From Biostraticola tofi (GTDB taxonomy: Bacteria > Pseudomonadota > Gammaproteobacteria > Enterobacterales > Enterobacteriaceae): a stretch of DNA of 64,000 nt. The DNA is taken from NCBI RefSeq assembly GCF_004343195.1, contig NZ_SMCR01000002.1, positions 629,889 to 693,888 of the forward strand, given 5' to 3'. Positions within the stretch are counted from its first letter, which is position 1; every line of letters starts with the position of its first letter. The notes under the pieces are model-generated. The model did no database searches and was not told the origin of the DNA. It worked only from the letters and a program-made list of their open reading frames with translations. A program made the translations under genes and the position numbers. This document shows positions 29,358 through 39,680 of this stretch, piece by piece.

Positions 29358-30470
29358 TTATCTGTCGTCCTCGCCACCTTCGATATAACGTATGAAGCGT
29401 GATTCCGGCGCGGTGGCCTGCTGTATGGCGCCAATTCTCACCGGCAGACTGCCTGCGGAACTGCAGCGGGATTTCAGCGCTTCCCAGCGTTCCTGCTCCG
29501 ATTCCATATGTTCAAACAATGAATCAAAAGCGCCGTCACTGACTTCAACCTGAATCACTTCCGTACCGCCATCATCATCATTGGCGCCGTCGTCATCGTT
29601 AGCGCCCGCACTGCCGATGGCGCCATCGTCATCATGAGTCCCTTCACGGTCATTGGCAGCAGCGAAATCCACGGGGCTGTTGCCGGCGTCGGCGGTTGCC
29701 AGGACATCGTCACCGTCAGCCTCCGTTTCCTCAATCAGCGACGCCAGTTCAGTCAGCATCGCCAGATTGGCTTTCGCCGCCTGCGGCGAGTAGTAAAACA
29801 GGCCATCAATGAAGATGGCTTCAAGTACGGCCGAGAAGGGGAATGAAGTATCGCCTTGAATATAACTTGAGCTGCCCTTTACCGTGACCCCAGGGCAGGC
29901 ACCGTTGATCAAACGGCTGTTTCCGCCCTGATAACTGCTAAGCAACTGACGATTGTTGATCACCACCGGCACATTTTTGATGCCTTGGATATCGCCGCTG
30001 ATACTGTAGCGCTCTTTATCGTCTCTCTTGAAACCGGTCGCCGACCAGTGCGTCTCGATATCAAAGTCCAACGTCGGCGACCCTTTGCGATTCATATATT
30101 CAGTCAGGTCGTCTTCATCCTGCATCTTTTCATGGTGCCAGGCGCGCTGCACAGTCGTGGTCTTTTGTAACTCAATCCAGTCAAATTCGCTGTCAGTGGT
30201 CGAGGGTTTTCTGATTGCGGCGATATACGCCGAGACATCCCGATCAAGCCAGGTTCCCAGGATTTTCTGCCATGGCTGCAGGGCGACAAAGATGGCCGAC
30301 AGCGTCGTGCCGGATTCGATGATCACCGGATTGCGGAAGAATTGCAGTATGCTGAGTTCATCTTCATCCAGGCAACGCTGGATAGATAGCAGGGGAACGG
30401 CGGTGGTATCGTCATAGTCCGAACGGAATCGTAATACTGAATCCTTGCAAAAAATCAGCCCTCCTTCCAT
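29358..30470 (-). CDS. Unrecognised 370-residue protein with Asp-rich tract
   Basis: I do not recognise this protein. It has no signal peptide or membrane segment. Residues about 1-250 look globular (mixed alpha/beta composition; FDWIELQKTTTVQRAW; FYYSPQAAKANLAML). Residues about 265-310 are acidic and of low complexity, with several DDDG units separated by Ala, Asn and Gly, likely disordered or metal binding. A C-terminal segment (about 315-370) is globular again. AGAGGAAAGGG precedes the ATG, so it is very likely translated. The gene stands alone between a LysE-type exporter and a DoxX gene. Toxin, effector or surface-binding roles are possible but unsupported. Confidence 0.7.
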   Translation of the reverse strand: MEGGLIFCKDSVLRFRSDYDDTTAVPLLSIQRCLDEDELSILQFFRNPVIIESGTTLSAIFVALQPWQKILGTWLDRDVSAYIAAIRKPSTTDSEFDWIELQKTTTVQRAWHHEKMQDEDDLTEYMNRKGSPTLDFDIETHWSATGFKRDDKERYSISGDIQGIKNVPVVINNRQLLSSYQGGNSRLINGACPGVTVKGSSSYIQGDTSFPFSAVLEAIFIDGLFYYSPQAAKANLAMLTELASLIEETEADGDDVLATADAGNSPVDFAAANDREGTHDDDGAIGSAGANDDDGANDDDGGTEVIQVEVSDGAFDSLFEHMESEQERWEALKSRCSSAGSLPVRIGAIQQATAPESRFIRYIEGGEDDR

Positions 30471-30677
30471 CTATCCCTTTCCTCTGGTTGATATTGATAT
30501 CAGTAACCTCAGTCTATCACCTCAATAACAACCGCCAATCCTTGTGGGGTCAAATTATTGCTCGAAAAGGCAGGAAAAGTGAAACCCGGGCACGTTTTGC
30601 AGAAGGTTGACCCAAAAAGGCCATTGCCATAGTCCCGGCAGGCAGGGGTTGGCAAGACGCAGAGGGGCTCAGTCGGC

Positions 30678-30712
30678 CGTCATCCTTGACCGCAGCGCAG
30701 TCAAGGATGACG
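30678..30712. repeat. Perfect 13-bp palindrome (REP-like)
   Basis: CGTCATCCTTGAC and its exact reverse complement are separated by 9 bp. It sits downstream of the DoxX gene in the 272-bp gap (30471-30742), which otherwise holds no gene I can see. It may be a dispersed extragenic palindrome or a terminator; no second copy was noticed in this window. Confidence 0.6.
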
Positions 30713-30742
30713 CAGGATCTCGGCTTTTATGGCGGAAAGGGG

Positions 30743-31177
30743 TCAGCGATATGATGGATTACGGATAACAGCATATCGACCGGCACCCATCAGCATGATG
30801 ATAATGCCGCCCAGGAAATAAAGCGCTTCGGTCTCCAGCGTCCAGGCACCCACTCTGCTCAGGGTGAAAACATCGTTGGAATGCACCAGCCAGGTGGCAA
30901 CCAACAGGTTAAACGCATAGATAAAGCCGGCCGGGCGGGTCAGCAGTCCGATGATGATCATCACCGGCACCACCAGTTCGCCGATATAGGCGCCATAAGC
31001 GATGAATCCGGGCAAGCCCTGCTGTTCGAGCATGTCTGCTATCCAGCCTACCCCATGCTGTAGCTTGAATACGCCATGGAACAGCATCAGCAAGCCGAAC
31101 GTCAGCCTGAGGATCAGTTTGCCGAAATCCGGCCGATCGGTCAGTCGGGTGAAGTGGTTGTTCAAACTTGCAATCAT
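30743..31177 (-). CDS. DoxX-family membrane protein
   Basis: About 144 residues with four hydrophobic segments and the family segment LRLTFGLLMLFHGVFKLQHG near the N-terminus. DoxX proteins are small inner-membrane proteins, some linked to redox stress or quinone handling; the role here is unknown. The ATG at 31177 is preceded by AGGAA at 8 bases; an upstream ATG (31204) has no such site. Confidence 0.8.
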   Translation of the reverse strand: MIASLNNHFTRLTDRPDFGKLILRLTFGLLMLFHGVFKLQHGVGWIADMLEQQGLPGFIAYGAYIGELVVPVMIIIGLLTRPAGFIYAFNLLVATWLVHSNDVFTLSRVGAWTLETEALYFLGGIIIMLMGAGRYAVIRNPSYR

Positions 31178-31427
31178 CACTAGTTTCCTGGGTAAATAAT
31201 TCATTGTGACAATTACTTTAGCGTTCCTTAAACGCTTTATAAACTCAATTTCAGTGAGAAAGTTATTCAGGATGATTCATCCCGAGCCGCAAGGTAAAAA
31301 CACGTTGCCGCGCCAAGAGGTAAAATCCAGCATCGGTCGGGGAAGGGTTAGCGGCACGGGGGTATCTGGTCCGACAGCAGTCCAATGCCTACTGCCGGGT
31401 CAGAATATGCAGATAAGCTCCAGTAGC

Positions 31428-32087
31428 TTATTCATAACGGCGGAAATAGACTTCCAGTTTGATCTGCAGCTTGCCCAGCACCGTGCTGAATGCCAAATAA
31501 ATTATCGCCGCTTCAACATACAGAATCAGCGGTTCATACGTCACTGAGACGATTCGCTGCGCTGCAAGAAACATTTCCGGCACGGTAATCACCGCTGCCA
31601 GCGAGGTATCTTTAATCAGGGAGATAAAAGAATTGGCCAGTGGCGGTAGGGAAACAAATACCGACTGCGGCAGAATGACGCGGCGCATCGCCTGGCTGCT
31701 GTCCATACCGATGGCATAGGCGGCTTCCCATTGGGCTTTCGGCACTGACACAATAGCGCCCCGTATGATTTCCGAGCTGTAGGCACCCACGCTTAGCGTA
31801 AAACCGATAAGCGCCGCCGGAAAAGCATCGAGCGTAATACCTGCGCTGGGTAGACCATAAAAAATGAGGAACAGTTGCACCAGTAATGGCGTACCCCGTA
31901 TCACCCACACATAAAAATCAGCGATCCCTTTTAGCGGTTGCGGGCCGTACAGCCGGATCAACGCCACAATAAAACCTACCGCCAGCCCGCAGACAAACGA
32001 CAGCAGGGCCAGCGGCAGGGTAAACATGACTCCGGCTGAGAACAACCGCCAGAAGGAGTCTGCCATCAGTTGCAACCAAGGCGGCAT
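31428..32087 (-). CDS. Polar amino-acid ABC transporter permease
   Basis: A 219-residue permease of the His/Glu/Gln/Cys family, with about five membrane segments and the EAA-like loop QWEAAYAIGMDSSQAMRRVILPQS. The segments RGTPLLVQLFLIFYGLP and SFISLIKDTSLAAVI resemble the cystine permease TcyL (YecS), but the substrate is not certain. It follows the binding-protein gene by 29 bp. No ATPase gene is next to it. Confidence 0.88.
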   Translation of the reverse strand: MPPWLQLMADSFWRLFSAGVMFTLPLALLSFVCGLAVGFIVALIRLYGPQPLKGIADFYVWVIRGTPLLVQLFLIFYGLPSAGITLDAFPAALIGFTLSVGAYSSEIIRGAIVSVPKAQWEAAYAIGMDSSQAMRRVILPQSVFVSLPPLANSFISLIKDTSLAAVITVPEMFLAAQRIVSVTYEPLILYVEAAIIYLAFSTVLGKLQIKLEVYFRRYE

Positions 32088-32116
32088 CTGTTCAGCGCTC
32101 CTTTACACGAAAAAAA

Positions 32117-32890
32117 TTACTCAGAAATATCCTGATTGAAATAACGAATGGAAATGGCTTTATAGGTACCATCTGCCTTCACTTCGTCCAGAGCCTTGTT
32201 CAGGGCATCAACCAGTTCGCTATCTCCTTTACGCACCAGAATACCTGACGGGGCATTGGCCTTCTCCGATGCCACAATCTTCACCTTGGCATTGGGTTTT
32301 TGCTTTTTGAAGTCCAGGAATGACAGATTATCGTTCAGGGTCGCGGCGGCACGGCCGGAAATCACCAGGTCCAGCGACTGGTTAAAGCCGTCGGTCGGTA
32401 CGATATCAGCGCCATACTTGGTTGCCAACTGGGAATAGTTGCTGGTCAGGCTCTGGGCGGATTTCTGGCCTTTAAGGTCGGCAAAGCTTTTGATGGTGGT
32501 ATTGTCTTCGCGGGTAATCAAGACCACTTTCGAGTCAATGTAAGGCTTGGAAAAAGCGTATTTGGCCTGACGTTCCGGCGTGATTCCCACCTGGTTTATC
32601 ACCGCGTCGTAGCGTTTACCGTCCAGACCGGCAATCAGTCCATCCCAACGGCCTTCGATGAACTTGGCTTTCACACCCAGTTTTTCTGCCACCGCCCGGC
32701 CCAGATCCACATCAAAACCGACCAGCTTGTCGCTGCTGTCATGATAGGTATAAGGCGAATAGGTGCCTTCGGTGCCAAAAGTGATGGTGCCGGCGGCTTT
32801 GATCGCGGCCAGATTGTCGGCAGCCTGAAGCTGAGTCGCGGCGCCTAACAGTGAGCCGGCTGCCAATAGTGCCAGAGTTATCTTTTTCAT
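32117..32890 (-). CDS. Periplasmic amino-acid binding protein (ABC importer)
   Basis: About 257 residues. A signal peptide (MKKITLALLAAGSLLGAATQLQA) precedes a solute-binding fold of family 3: GTEGTYSPYTYHD, GFDVDLGRAVAEKLGV and GRWDGLIAGLDGKRYD. Most like the cystine-binding proteins TcyJ/FliY, but other polar amino acids are possible. The ATG at 32890 has AGGAACCTCA upstream and gives a normal signal peptide; the frame also opens at 32920. Confidence 0.88.
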   Translation of the reverse strand: MKKITLALLAAGSLLGAATQLQAADNLAAIKAAGTITFGTEGTYSPYTYHDSSDKLVGFDVDLGRAVAEKLGVKAKFIEGRWDGLIAGLDGKRYDAVINQVGITPERQAKYAFSKPYIDSKVVLITREDNTTIKSFADLKGQKSAQSLTSNYSQLATKYGADIVPTDGFNQSLDLVISGRAAATLNDNLSFLDFKKQKPNAKVKIVASEKANAPSGILVRKGDSELVDALNKALDEVKADGTYKAISIRYFNQDISE

Positions 32891-33275
32891 TGAGGTTCCT
32901 GAATGACAGTGAAAGGGCAAATGAGATATTCATTCCCTGATTGCCAGGATGCTAAACCAGTTTCTAGTTAACATTAAATCATATTAAGTAATTATTAATA
33001 ACTTCAAGTTATATATTTATAATGAGAATATATCAAATTCGCACCTGATGTTTTTTCCCTTCTGTGCCGCAGATTATTACTTCCGGCACATCACAACTGC
33101 GCTTAACTCATTATAATGGTGACAACCAAAGGAAAGGCGAGCTGGAAGCGGCTCTGTCGAAGGCAAACACTTTTTGCACGCTTTCGGGATAGGTGCCGGA
33201 AAACCAACGGTAATCCCGCTGCAAGCCAGATACCCGCCTTTCACCAGCACACCTTACTCATCAGGATGGGGTACA
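32891..33275. other. 385-bp divergent intergenic region
   Basis: Lies between the outward-reading binding-protein gene and pncC. It is AT rich between 32960 and 33045, with several -10-like TATAAT boxes (for example near 33018). No operator that I can name with confidence. No gene is visible. Confidence 0.5.
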
Positions 33276-33764
33276 ATGGACGATAAAGAACTGTCAGCCG
33301 TCAGTAGCCGCCTTGGCGCGGCCCTGAAACAGCAAAACGCTTTCATTACCTGCGCCGAGTCTTGCACCGGCGGCTGGGTGGCTAAAACCATCACAGACAT
33401 TTCCGGCAGTGCCGGCTGGTTTGACCGGGGTTTTGTGACCTACAGTAACCAGGCCAAAAGCGATTTGCTCGGCGTCCAGGCGAGCACACTTGAAAAGCAT
33501 GGCGCGGTCAGCGACCCGGTCGTGCTTGAAATGGCCGCCGGTGCGCTTAAAGCCGCGGGTGCCGACTATGCGGTTGCCATCAGCGGCATCGCCGGGCCTG
33601 ACGGCGGCTCGATTGAAAAACCGGTCGGCACCGTCTGGTTTGGTTTTGCCGCCAGGGGCAGCGAGCCGTTTTCCCAGTTGATGCACTTTGACGGCGAGCG
33701 TGATGATATCCGCCGGCAATCGGTGCATTTCGCGCTGAAAACCCTGATAGATACGTTTCTGTGA
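33276..33764 (+). CDS. pncC: Nicotinamide-nucleotide amidase PncC
   Basis: A 162-residue CinA C-terminal domain protein (E. coli PncC 165) that deamidates NMN to nicotinate mononucleotide for NAD salvage. The segment CAESCTGGWVAKTITDISGSAGWF carries the catalytic Ser; AISGIAGPDGGS and KPVGTVWFG follow. The ATG at 33276 has AGGATGGGG upstream. It is upstream of recA, as in E. coli. Confidence 0.94.
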   Translation: MDDKELSAVSSRLGAALKQQNAFITCAESCTGGWVAKTITDISGSAGWFDRGFVTYSNQAKSDLLGVQASTLEKHGAVSDPVVLEMAAGALKAAGADYAVAISGIAGPDGGSIEKPVGTVWFGFAARGSEPFSQLMHFDGERDDIRRQSVHFALKTLIDTFL

Positions 33765-33772
33765 AATTCTAC

Positions 33773-33800
33773 TTGATACTGTATGACTATACAGTATAAT
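33773..33800 (+). promoter_or_regulatory. recA promoter with LexA (SOS) box
   Basis: A -35 TTGATA (33773-33778), 16-bp spacer and -10 TATAAT (33795-33800). Between and overlapping them is a LexA box CTGT-N8-ACAG (33779-33794) inside a 20-bp dyad. LexA bound here would block recA until DNA damage. Confidence 0.95.
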
Positions 33801-33843
33801 TGGCTGCAGTACCGGCACACATGTTTGGTGAAAAAGAGGGTAG

Positions 33844-34944
<1,101 letters not shown>

Positions 34945-35004
34945 TCAGTCTGAATCCCATAACCCGGTCATGTCGTTATGTTTTGACAATGGCAGGTTAT
35001 TGGG

Positions 35005-35517
35005 TTGAGTACATTACTTGACCGTGCATTACGTATCCTGTCGATGCGTGACCACAGTGAAGCGGAGCTGCGGCGCAAGCTTGCATCGCAGCCCGTGTCT
35101 CGGCGTCGTTTTCCTCGGCGCGCGCCCTCTGATGCAGGCAAAGAAGCAGAGACTTCTGAGCAATCCCCGGAAATTACGCAGGAGCAAATTGATGCTGCGA
35201 TACACTATTGTCTGGAAAATGACTGGCTAAACGATACGCGTTTTGCCCAGCGTTATATCAGCAGCCGCACCCGCAAAGGTTATGGTGAGCAGCGGATCCG
35301 CATGGAGCTGATGCAAAAAGGCGTTGACCGTGAATCAATTGACGGCGCCTTTGGCGAAGCTGAGATTGACCGGCCGGCCCTGGCAAAAGCAGCTGCGATG
35401 AAAAAGTTTGGTGATCCCCTCCCCGCGGAACGGGACGCCAGAATCAAGATACAGCGCTACCTCCTTTCCCGTGGTTTTTCCTTCGACGATATCCGTGCAA
35501 TTTATATAAATTTATAA
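35005..35517 (+). CDS. recX: RecA regulator RecX
   Basis: A 170-residue protein of three-helix repeats (E. coli 166) that limits RecA filament growth. Conserved: LLDRALRILSMRDHSEAELRRKL and the RFAQRYISSRTRKGYGEQRIR repeat. Starts with TTG at 35005. An imperfect inverted repeat (34956-34964 with 34995-35004) reaches the start codon and could lower translation or end recA transcripts, as in E. coli where recX is read through from recA. Residues 28-57 hold a Ser/Glu-rich, probably unstructured insert. Confidence 0.92.
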   Translation: MSTLLDRALRILSMRDHSEAELRRKLASQPVSRRRFPRRAPSDAGKEAETSEQSPEITQEQIDAAIHYCLENDWLNDTRFAQRYISSRTRKGYGEQRIRMELMQKGVDRESIDGAFGEAEIDRPALAKAAAMKKFGDPLPAERDARIKIQRYLLSRGFSFDDIRAIYINL

Positions 35518-35658
35518 ATAGATAGTGCGCGGGATTTTACTTCCCCTTCAAGAAAATTTATCTTATTCCCACTTTGAGTCCGTGAACGCTACTGCAGCGC
35601 CCCAATACTGCGCTATTCTGTTCTCGATTTGTTTTTTTAGCCTCATTCCGGGACAATT

Positions 35659-38286
35659 ATGAGCAAGAGCACCGCTGAGATCCGTCAAGCGTTTCTCGAT
35701 TTTTTCCATAGTAAGGGACACCAGGTCGTAGCGAGCAGCTCCCTGGTGCCTGATAACGATCCGACATTGTTGTTTACCAATGCCGGGATGAACCAGTTCA
35801 AAGATGTTTTCCTGGGTCTGGATAAGCGCTCATATCATCGCGCAACCACCTCCCAGCGTTGCGTGCGTGCCGGGGGCAAACACAACGATTTGGAAAATGT
35901 CGGCTACACCGCACGGCATCATACCTTCTTTGAAATGCTGGGGAATTTCAGCTTCGGCGACTATTTCAAACAGGATGCCATCTTATTTGCCTGGGAACTG
36001 CTGACCAGCGAACAGTGGTTCAATCTGCCCAAAGAAAAGCTCTGGGTCACCGTCTATGCCACGGACGACGAAGCCTACAGTATATGGGCCAATGAAGTGG
36101 GCGTACCTGAAGAACGCATTATTCGCATCGGCGATAACAAGGGTAGCGCTTATGCCTCGGATAATTTCTGGCAGATGGGCGATACCGGTCCCTGCGGGCC
36201 TTGTTCAGAGATATTTTATGATCACGGCGATCATATCTGGGGCGGCCCGCCCGGAAGCCCGGAAGAAGATGGCGACCGATATATCGAGATTTGGAACCTG
36301 GTGTTCATGCAGTTCAATCGCCAGGCTGATGGCACTATGTTGCCGCTGCCAAAGCCATCGGTTGATACCGGCATGGGGTTGGAGCGTATTTCTGCCGTAT
36401 TGCAGCATGTTAACTCCAACTACGAAATCGATCTGTTCACTAAGCTGATTGCCGATGTGGCCGCGGTAACCGGCCACAGCGACCTGACCAGTAAATCATT
36501 ACGCGTCATTGCCGATCATATCCGTTCATGCGCTTTCCTGATTGCCGATGGCGTGGTGCCGTCAAATGAAGGTCGCGGCTACGTGCTGCGCCGCATCATT
36601 CGCCGGGCAGTACGCCATGGCAATATGCTTGGCGCGCGTGACGCCTTCTTCTATAAGCTGGTGGCGCCGCTGATTGAGGTGATGGGCTCTGCTGCCAGCC
36701 AGATGCTGCCCCAGCGCGAAATTGTCGAACAAGTGCTGCGCACTGAAGAAGAACAGTTTGCCCGTACCCTGGAACGCGGCCTGGCATTGCTTGACGATGA
36801 GCTGTCCCGCCTGGAAGGGGATACGCTGAATGGCGAAACGGCTTTCCGTCTCTATGATACCTACGGATTCCCGCTGGATTTAACGGCTGACGTCTGTCGT
36901 GAACGCGGCCTGAAGGTCGATGAAGCCGGCTTTGAGCAGGCCATGGAGCAGCAGCGACAGCGCGCCCGTGAGTCCAGCGGCTTCGGCACCGATTACAACA
37001 GCATGCTGCGTGTCGACGATGCTACTCGTTTCTTTGGCTACACCGAGCTGCATCATGAAGGCAAAGTCACAGCGCTGTTCCGCAACGGCGAGTCGGTATC
37101 CTCTGTGCATCAGGGCGAGGAAGCGGTCGTTGTCCTCGATGAAACGCCCTTTTATGGCGAGTCCGGCGGGCAGGTTGGCGATCAGGGCGAGCTGAAAAGC
37201 ACAAACAGCCTGTTTATCGTCAACGATACTCAGAAATATGGCAAAGCCTTTGGTCATCAGGGTCGACTGAATCATGGAGAACTCAAGGTCGGCGATCGGG
37301 TTTTCGCCACAGTGGATGAAGCCCGTCGCAATCGCATCCGGCTGAACCACTCGGCTACCCATCTGCTGCATGCAGCCCTGCGCCAGGTGCTGGGCAGTCA
37401 TGTCGGTCAGAAAGGGTCGCTGGTCAACGACCAGTATCTGCGCTTTGACTTCTCGCATTTCGAAGCCATGAAGCCAGAACAGGTCCGCCAGGTAGAAGAT
37501 ATCGTCAATGCCCAGATTCGTCGTAATCTGCCGATCAACACTGAAATCATGGAGCTCGAGGCCGCCCGCAGTAAAGGCGCAATGGCATTGTTCGGTGAGA
37601 AATATGATGCTGAAGTGCGGGTGCTTTCGATGGGGGACTTTTCTACCGAACTGTGCGGCGGGCTCCACGCCAGCCGTACTGGCGATATCGGCCTGTTCCA
37701 TATTATCTCGGAATCCGGTACCGCTGCCGGCGTACGGCGCATTGAAGCCGTTACCGGTGAAGGCGCACTGGCAAGCCTTCATCAGCAAAGCGATTTGATT
37801 CAGGGCATCGGCCAACTGGTTAAAGGCGACAGCCAGACCCTGGCCGATAAGGTCAAGGCGCTGCTTGAACGTACGCGCCAGCAGGAAAAAGAGATCCAGC
37901 AACTCAAGAGCCAGCAGGCGGCGCTTGAAAGCGCCTCTTTGGTGCAGCAAGCCAAAGAAATAAACGGCGTCAAGGTGTTGGTCTGCCAGTTGGATAACGT
38001 GGAGCCAAAAATGCTGCGCACCATGGTTGATGACTTGAAGAACCAGCTCGGCACTGCGGTAATCGTATTGGCGACGGTAACCGACGACCGGGTAAGCCTG
38101 ATTGCTGGCGTGACAAAAAATGTCACAGATCGGGTGAAAGCGGGTGAGGTCATCGCTTCTCTGGCCGCGCAGGTGGGCGGCAAAGGGGGCGGACGGCCGG
38201 ATTTAGCCCAGGCCGGCGGCAGTGATGTCGCTGCGTTGCCAGCGGCGCTGGCAAGCGTTGACGCGATGCTTGCAACAAAACTCTGA
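35659..38286 (+). CDS. alaS: Alanine-tRNA ligase
   Basis: An 875-residue class II synthetase (E. coli 876). The aminoacylation domain, the editing domain with [11 protein letters not shown] and [13 protein letters not shown] (zinc and catalytic residues) and the C-terminal oligomerisation domain ending in [15 protein letters not shown] are complete. Confidence 0.99.
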   Translation: MSKSTAEIRQAFLDFFHSKGHQVVASSSLVPDNDPTLLFTNAGMNQFKDVFLGLDKRSYHRATTSQRCVRAGGKHNDLENVGYTARHHTFFEMLGNFSFGDYFKQDAILFAWELLTSEQWFNLPKEKLWVTVYATDDEAYSIWANEVGVPEERIIRIGDNKGSAYASDNFWQMGDTGPCGPCSEIFYDHGDHIWGGPPGSPEEDGDRYIEIWNLVFMQFNRQADGTMLPLPKPSVDTGMGLERISAVLQHVNSNYEIDLFTKLIADVAAVTGHSDLTSKSLRVIADHIRSCAFLIADGVVPSNEGRGYVLRRIIRRAVRHGNMLGARDAFFYKLVAPLIEVMGSAASQMLPQREIVEQVLRTEEEQFARTLERGLALLDDELSRLEGDTLNGETAFRLYDTYGFPLDLTADVCRERGLKVDEAGFEQAMEQQRQRARESSGFGTDYNSMLRVDDATRFFGYTELHHEGKVTALFRNGESVSSVHQGEEAVVVLDETPFYGESGGQVGDQGELKSTNSLFIVNDTQKYGKAFGHQGRLNHGELKVGDRVFATVDEARRNRIRLNHSATHLLHAALRQVLGSHVGQKGSLVNDQYLRFDFSHFEAMKPEQVRQVEDIVNAQIRRNLPINTEIMELEAARSKGAMALFGEKYDAEVRVLSMGDFSTELCGGLHASRTGDIGLFHIISESGTAAGVRRIEAVTGEGALASLHQQSDLIQGIGQLVKGDSQTLADKVKALLERTRQQEKEIQQLKSQQAALESASLVQQAKEINGVKVLVCQLDNVEPKMLRTMVDDLKNQLGTAVIVLATVTDDRVSLIAGVTKNVTDRVKAGEVIASLAAQVGGKGGGRPDLAQAGGSDVAALPAALASVDAMLATKL

Positions 38287-38309
38287 TCAGAATAAGAATA
38301 CCTTATTAT

Positions 38310-38343
38310 AAACACCCTAACTTTCTGTTAAGTTAGGGTGTTT
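38310..38343. terminator. alaS terminator
   Basis: A 14-bp perfect hairpin (AAACACCCTAACTT / AAGTTAGGGTGTTT) with a 6-base loop, 23 bp after the alaS stop. It is AT rich at the base and ends in TTT, with no long T tract. Confidence 0.75.
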
Positions 38344-38543
38344 GGATTCATATTGTTCCCGGTATCAAAAGTTAGACGCGAAGCTGGTCATATCGACTAA
38401 ACTTATACCAGATATTGAAAGTGATACAGGCTCAGGGGCATTTTGTGTAGTGCCACTCACAAGTCTTACGTTTTCACGGTATATGATGGATAATGGCGGG
38501 AAACTGAGAGACCCGACTCTTTTAATTTTTCAAGGAGCAAAGA

Positions 38544-38729
38544 ATGCTTATTCTGACTCGTCGAGTTGGTGAGACCCTCATGATTGGCGATGAGGTAACG
38601 GTTACTGTTTTAGGCGTCAAGGGCAACCAGGTTCGCATCGGTGTCAACGCGCCTAAAGAGGTATCCGTCCACCGTGAAGAAATCTACCAGCGTATTCAGG
38701 CCGAGAAGTCACAACAGGCTCCTTTCTGA
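38544..38729 (+). CDS. csrA: Carbon storage regulator CsrA
   Basis: A 61-residue RNA-binding dimer, almost identical to E. coli CsrA ([21 protein letters not shown]-contact Arg44 in the [10 protein letters not shown] region). It binds GGA motifs in mRNA leaders. The leader has AAGGAGC before the ATG. The 200-bp gap after alaS probably holds its promoters. Confidence 0.99.
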   Translation: MLILTRRVGETLMIGDEVTVTVLGVKGNQVRIGVNAPKEVSVHREEIYQRIQAEKSQQAPF

Positions 38730-38999
38730 CAATTTCAAGCGCCTTGCAATAAGCGAGGCGCCGCATAATTCTGCTTATTAACTTTCCTTGCTCCACTTTA
38801 TGCCATAACTGGCTGGACTCATGCTGCAGGTATTGTCGTCGATAAAAACCGTGTGCGTGTGCGTTTTTGCTGGCAATATCGTCAAGTTGAATGGCTTTTG
38901 TGCAAACGAGCGTGAGTCTGGAAAAATTGTTTGACTTATCAGGCCGGGAAAGTAATATGTGCGCCACGCAGTGCCGATGAGCTTTATCAACGGCGCGTA

Positions 39000-39092
39000 G
39001 GTGAGGTGGCCGAGCGGCTGAAGGCGCTCCCCTGCTAAGGGAGTATACGGTCAAAAGCTGTATCGAGGGTTCGAATCCCTCCCTCACCGCCA
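39000..39092 (+). tRNA. serV: tRNA-Ser (GCT)
   Basis: A 93-base class II tRNA with a long variable arm. The acceptor pair GGTGAGG/CCTCACC, the TTCGAAT arm, encoded CCA and anticodon GCT (39034-39036) are all present. Same place as serV in E. coli. Confidence 0.97.
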
Positions 39093-39100
39093 TTAACACT

Positions 39101-39177
39101 GCATCCGTAGCTCAGCTGGATAGAGTACTCGGCTACGAACCGAGCGGTCGGAGGTTCGAATCCTCCCGGATGCACCA
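39101..39177 (+). tRNA. argV: tRNA-Arg (ACG), copy 1
   Basis: A 77-base tRNA with acceptor GCATCCG/CGGATGC, encoded CCA and anticodon ACG (39135-39137), read as ICG. It begins 9 bases after tRNA-Ser. Confidence 0.97.
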
Positions 39178-39389
39178 TTTCAGTCGGGCCTTAAGCGAAC
39201 TGAAGGTTAGTGGTCAGCATGGATTAAGTCCCCTGCATCATGCAGGCTTCAAGTATCACAGAGTTATGCATTATATCAGTGCCCTGTTTTTCAGATGTCA
39301 GAATTGAATAGCTGTTCCTCAGGTCGTTCGTACCTGACAGCAGATAAATAACCAGGCTCCGGCCCAGTTCATTATTCATTTCACACCTT

Positions 39390-39466
39390 GCATCCGTAGC
39401 TCAGCTGGATAGAGTACTCGGCTACGAACCGAGCGGTCGGAGGTTCGAATCCTCCCGGATGCACCA
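39390..39466 (+). tRNA. tRNA-Arg (ACG), copy 2
   Basis: Identical in all 77 bases to copy 1. The 212-bp spacer before it has no visible tRNA remnant. Confidence 0.97.
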
Positions 39467-39516
39467 TTTCTGATTAACACATCGATTCCGCAGTCAGGCA
39501 GTACCGGTAATTATCT

Positions 39517-39593
39517 GCATCCGTAGCTCAGCTGGATAGAGTACTCGGCTACGAACCGAGCGGTCGGAGGTTCGAATCCTCCCGGATGCACCA
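39517..39593 (+). tRNA. tRNA-Arg (ACG), copy 3
   Basis: Identical to copies 1 and 2. It is separated from copy 2 by 50 bp. E. coli has four Arg copies here (argV, argY, argZ, argQ); this genome shows three. Confidence 0.97.
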
Positions 39594-39680
39594 TTCTCTG
39601 ATTTACTCTTCTACCCTGAATACCTGCAATCGACCGATTTCCTGCTTTATCTTGACTACCTGCGATGCCCCATCCTGTGA

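Noticed and set aside
32990..33030. Fur box near TATAATGAGAATATATC
   Set aside because: Too few matches to the 19-bp Fur consensus, and the region is simply AT rich.
36880..37950. 356-residue antisense frame inside alaS
   Set aside because: A shadow of alaS; no family match.
39178..39389. Remnant of a fourth tRNA-Arg in the longer spacer
   Set aside because: No acceptor, T-arm or anticodon segment could be found.
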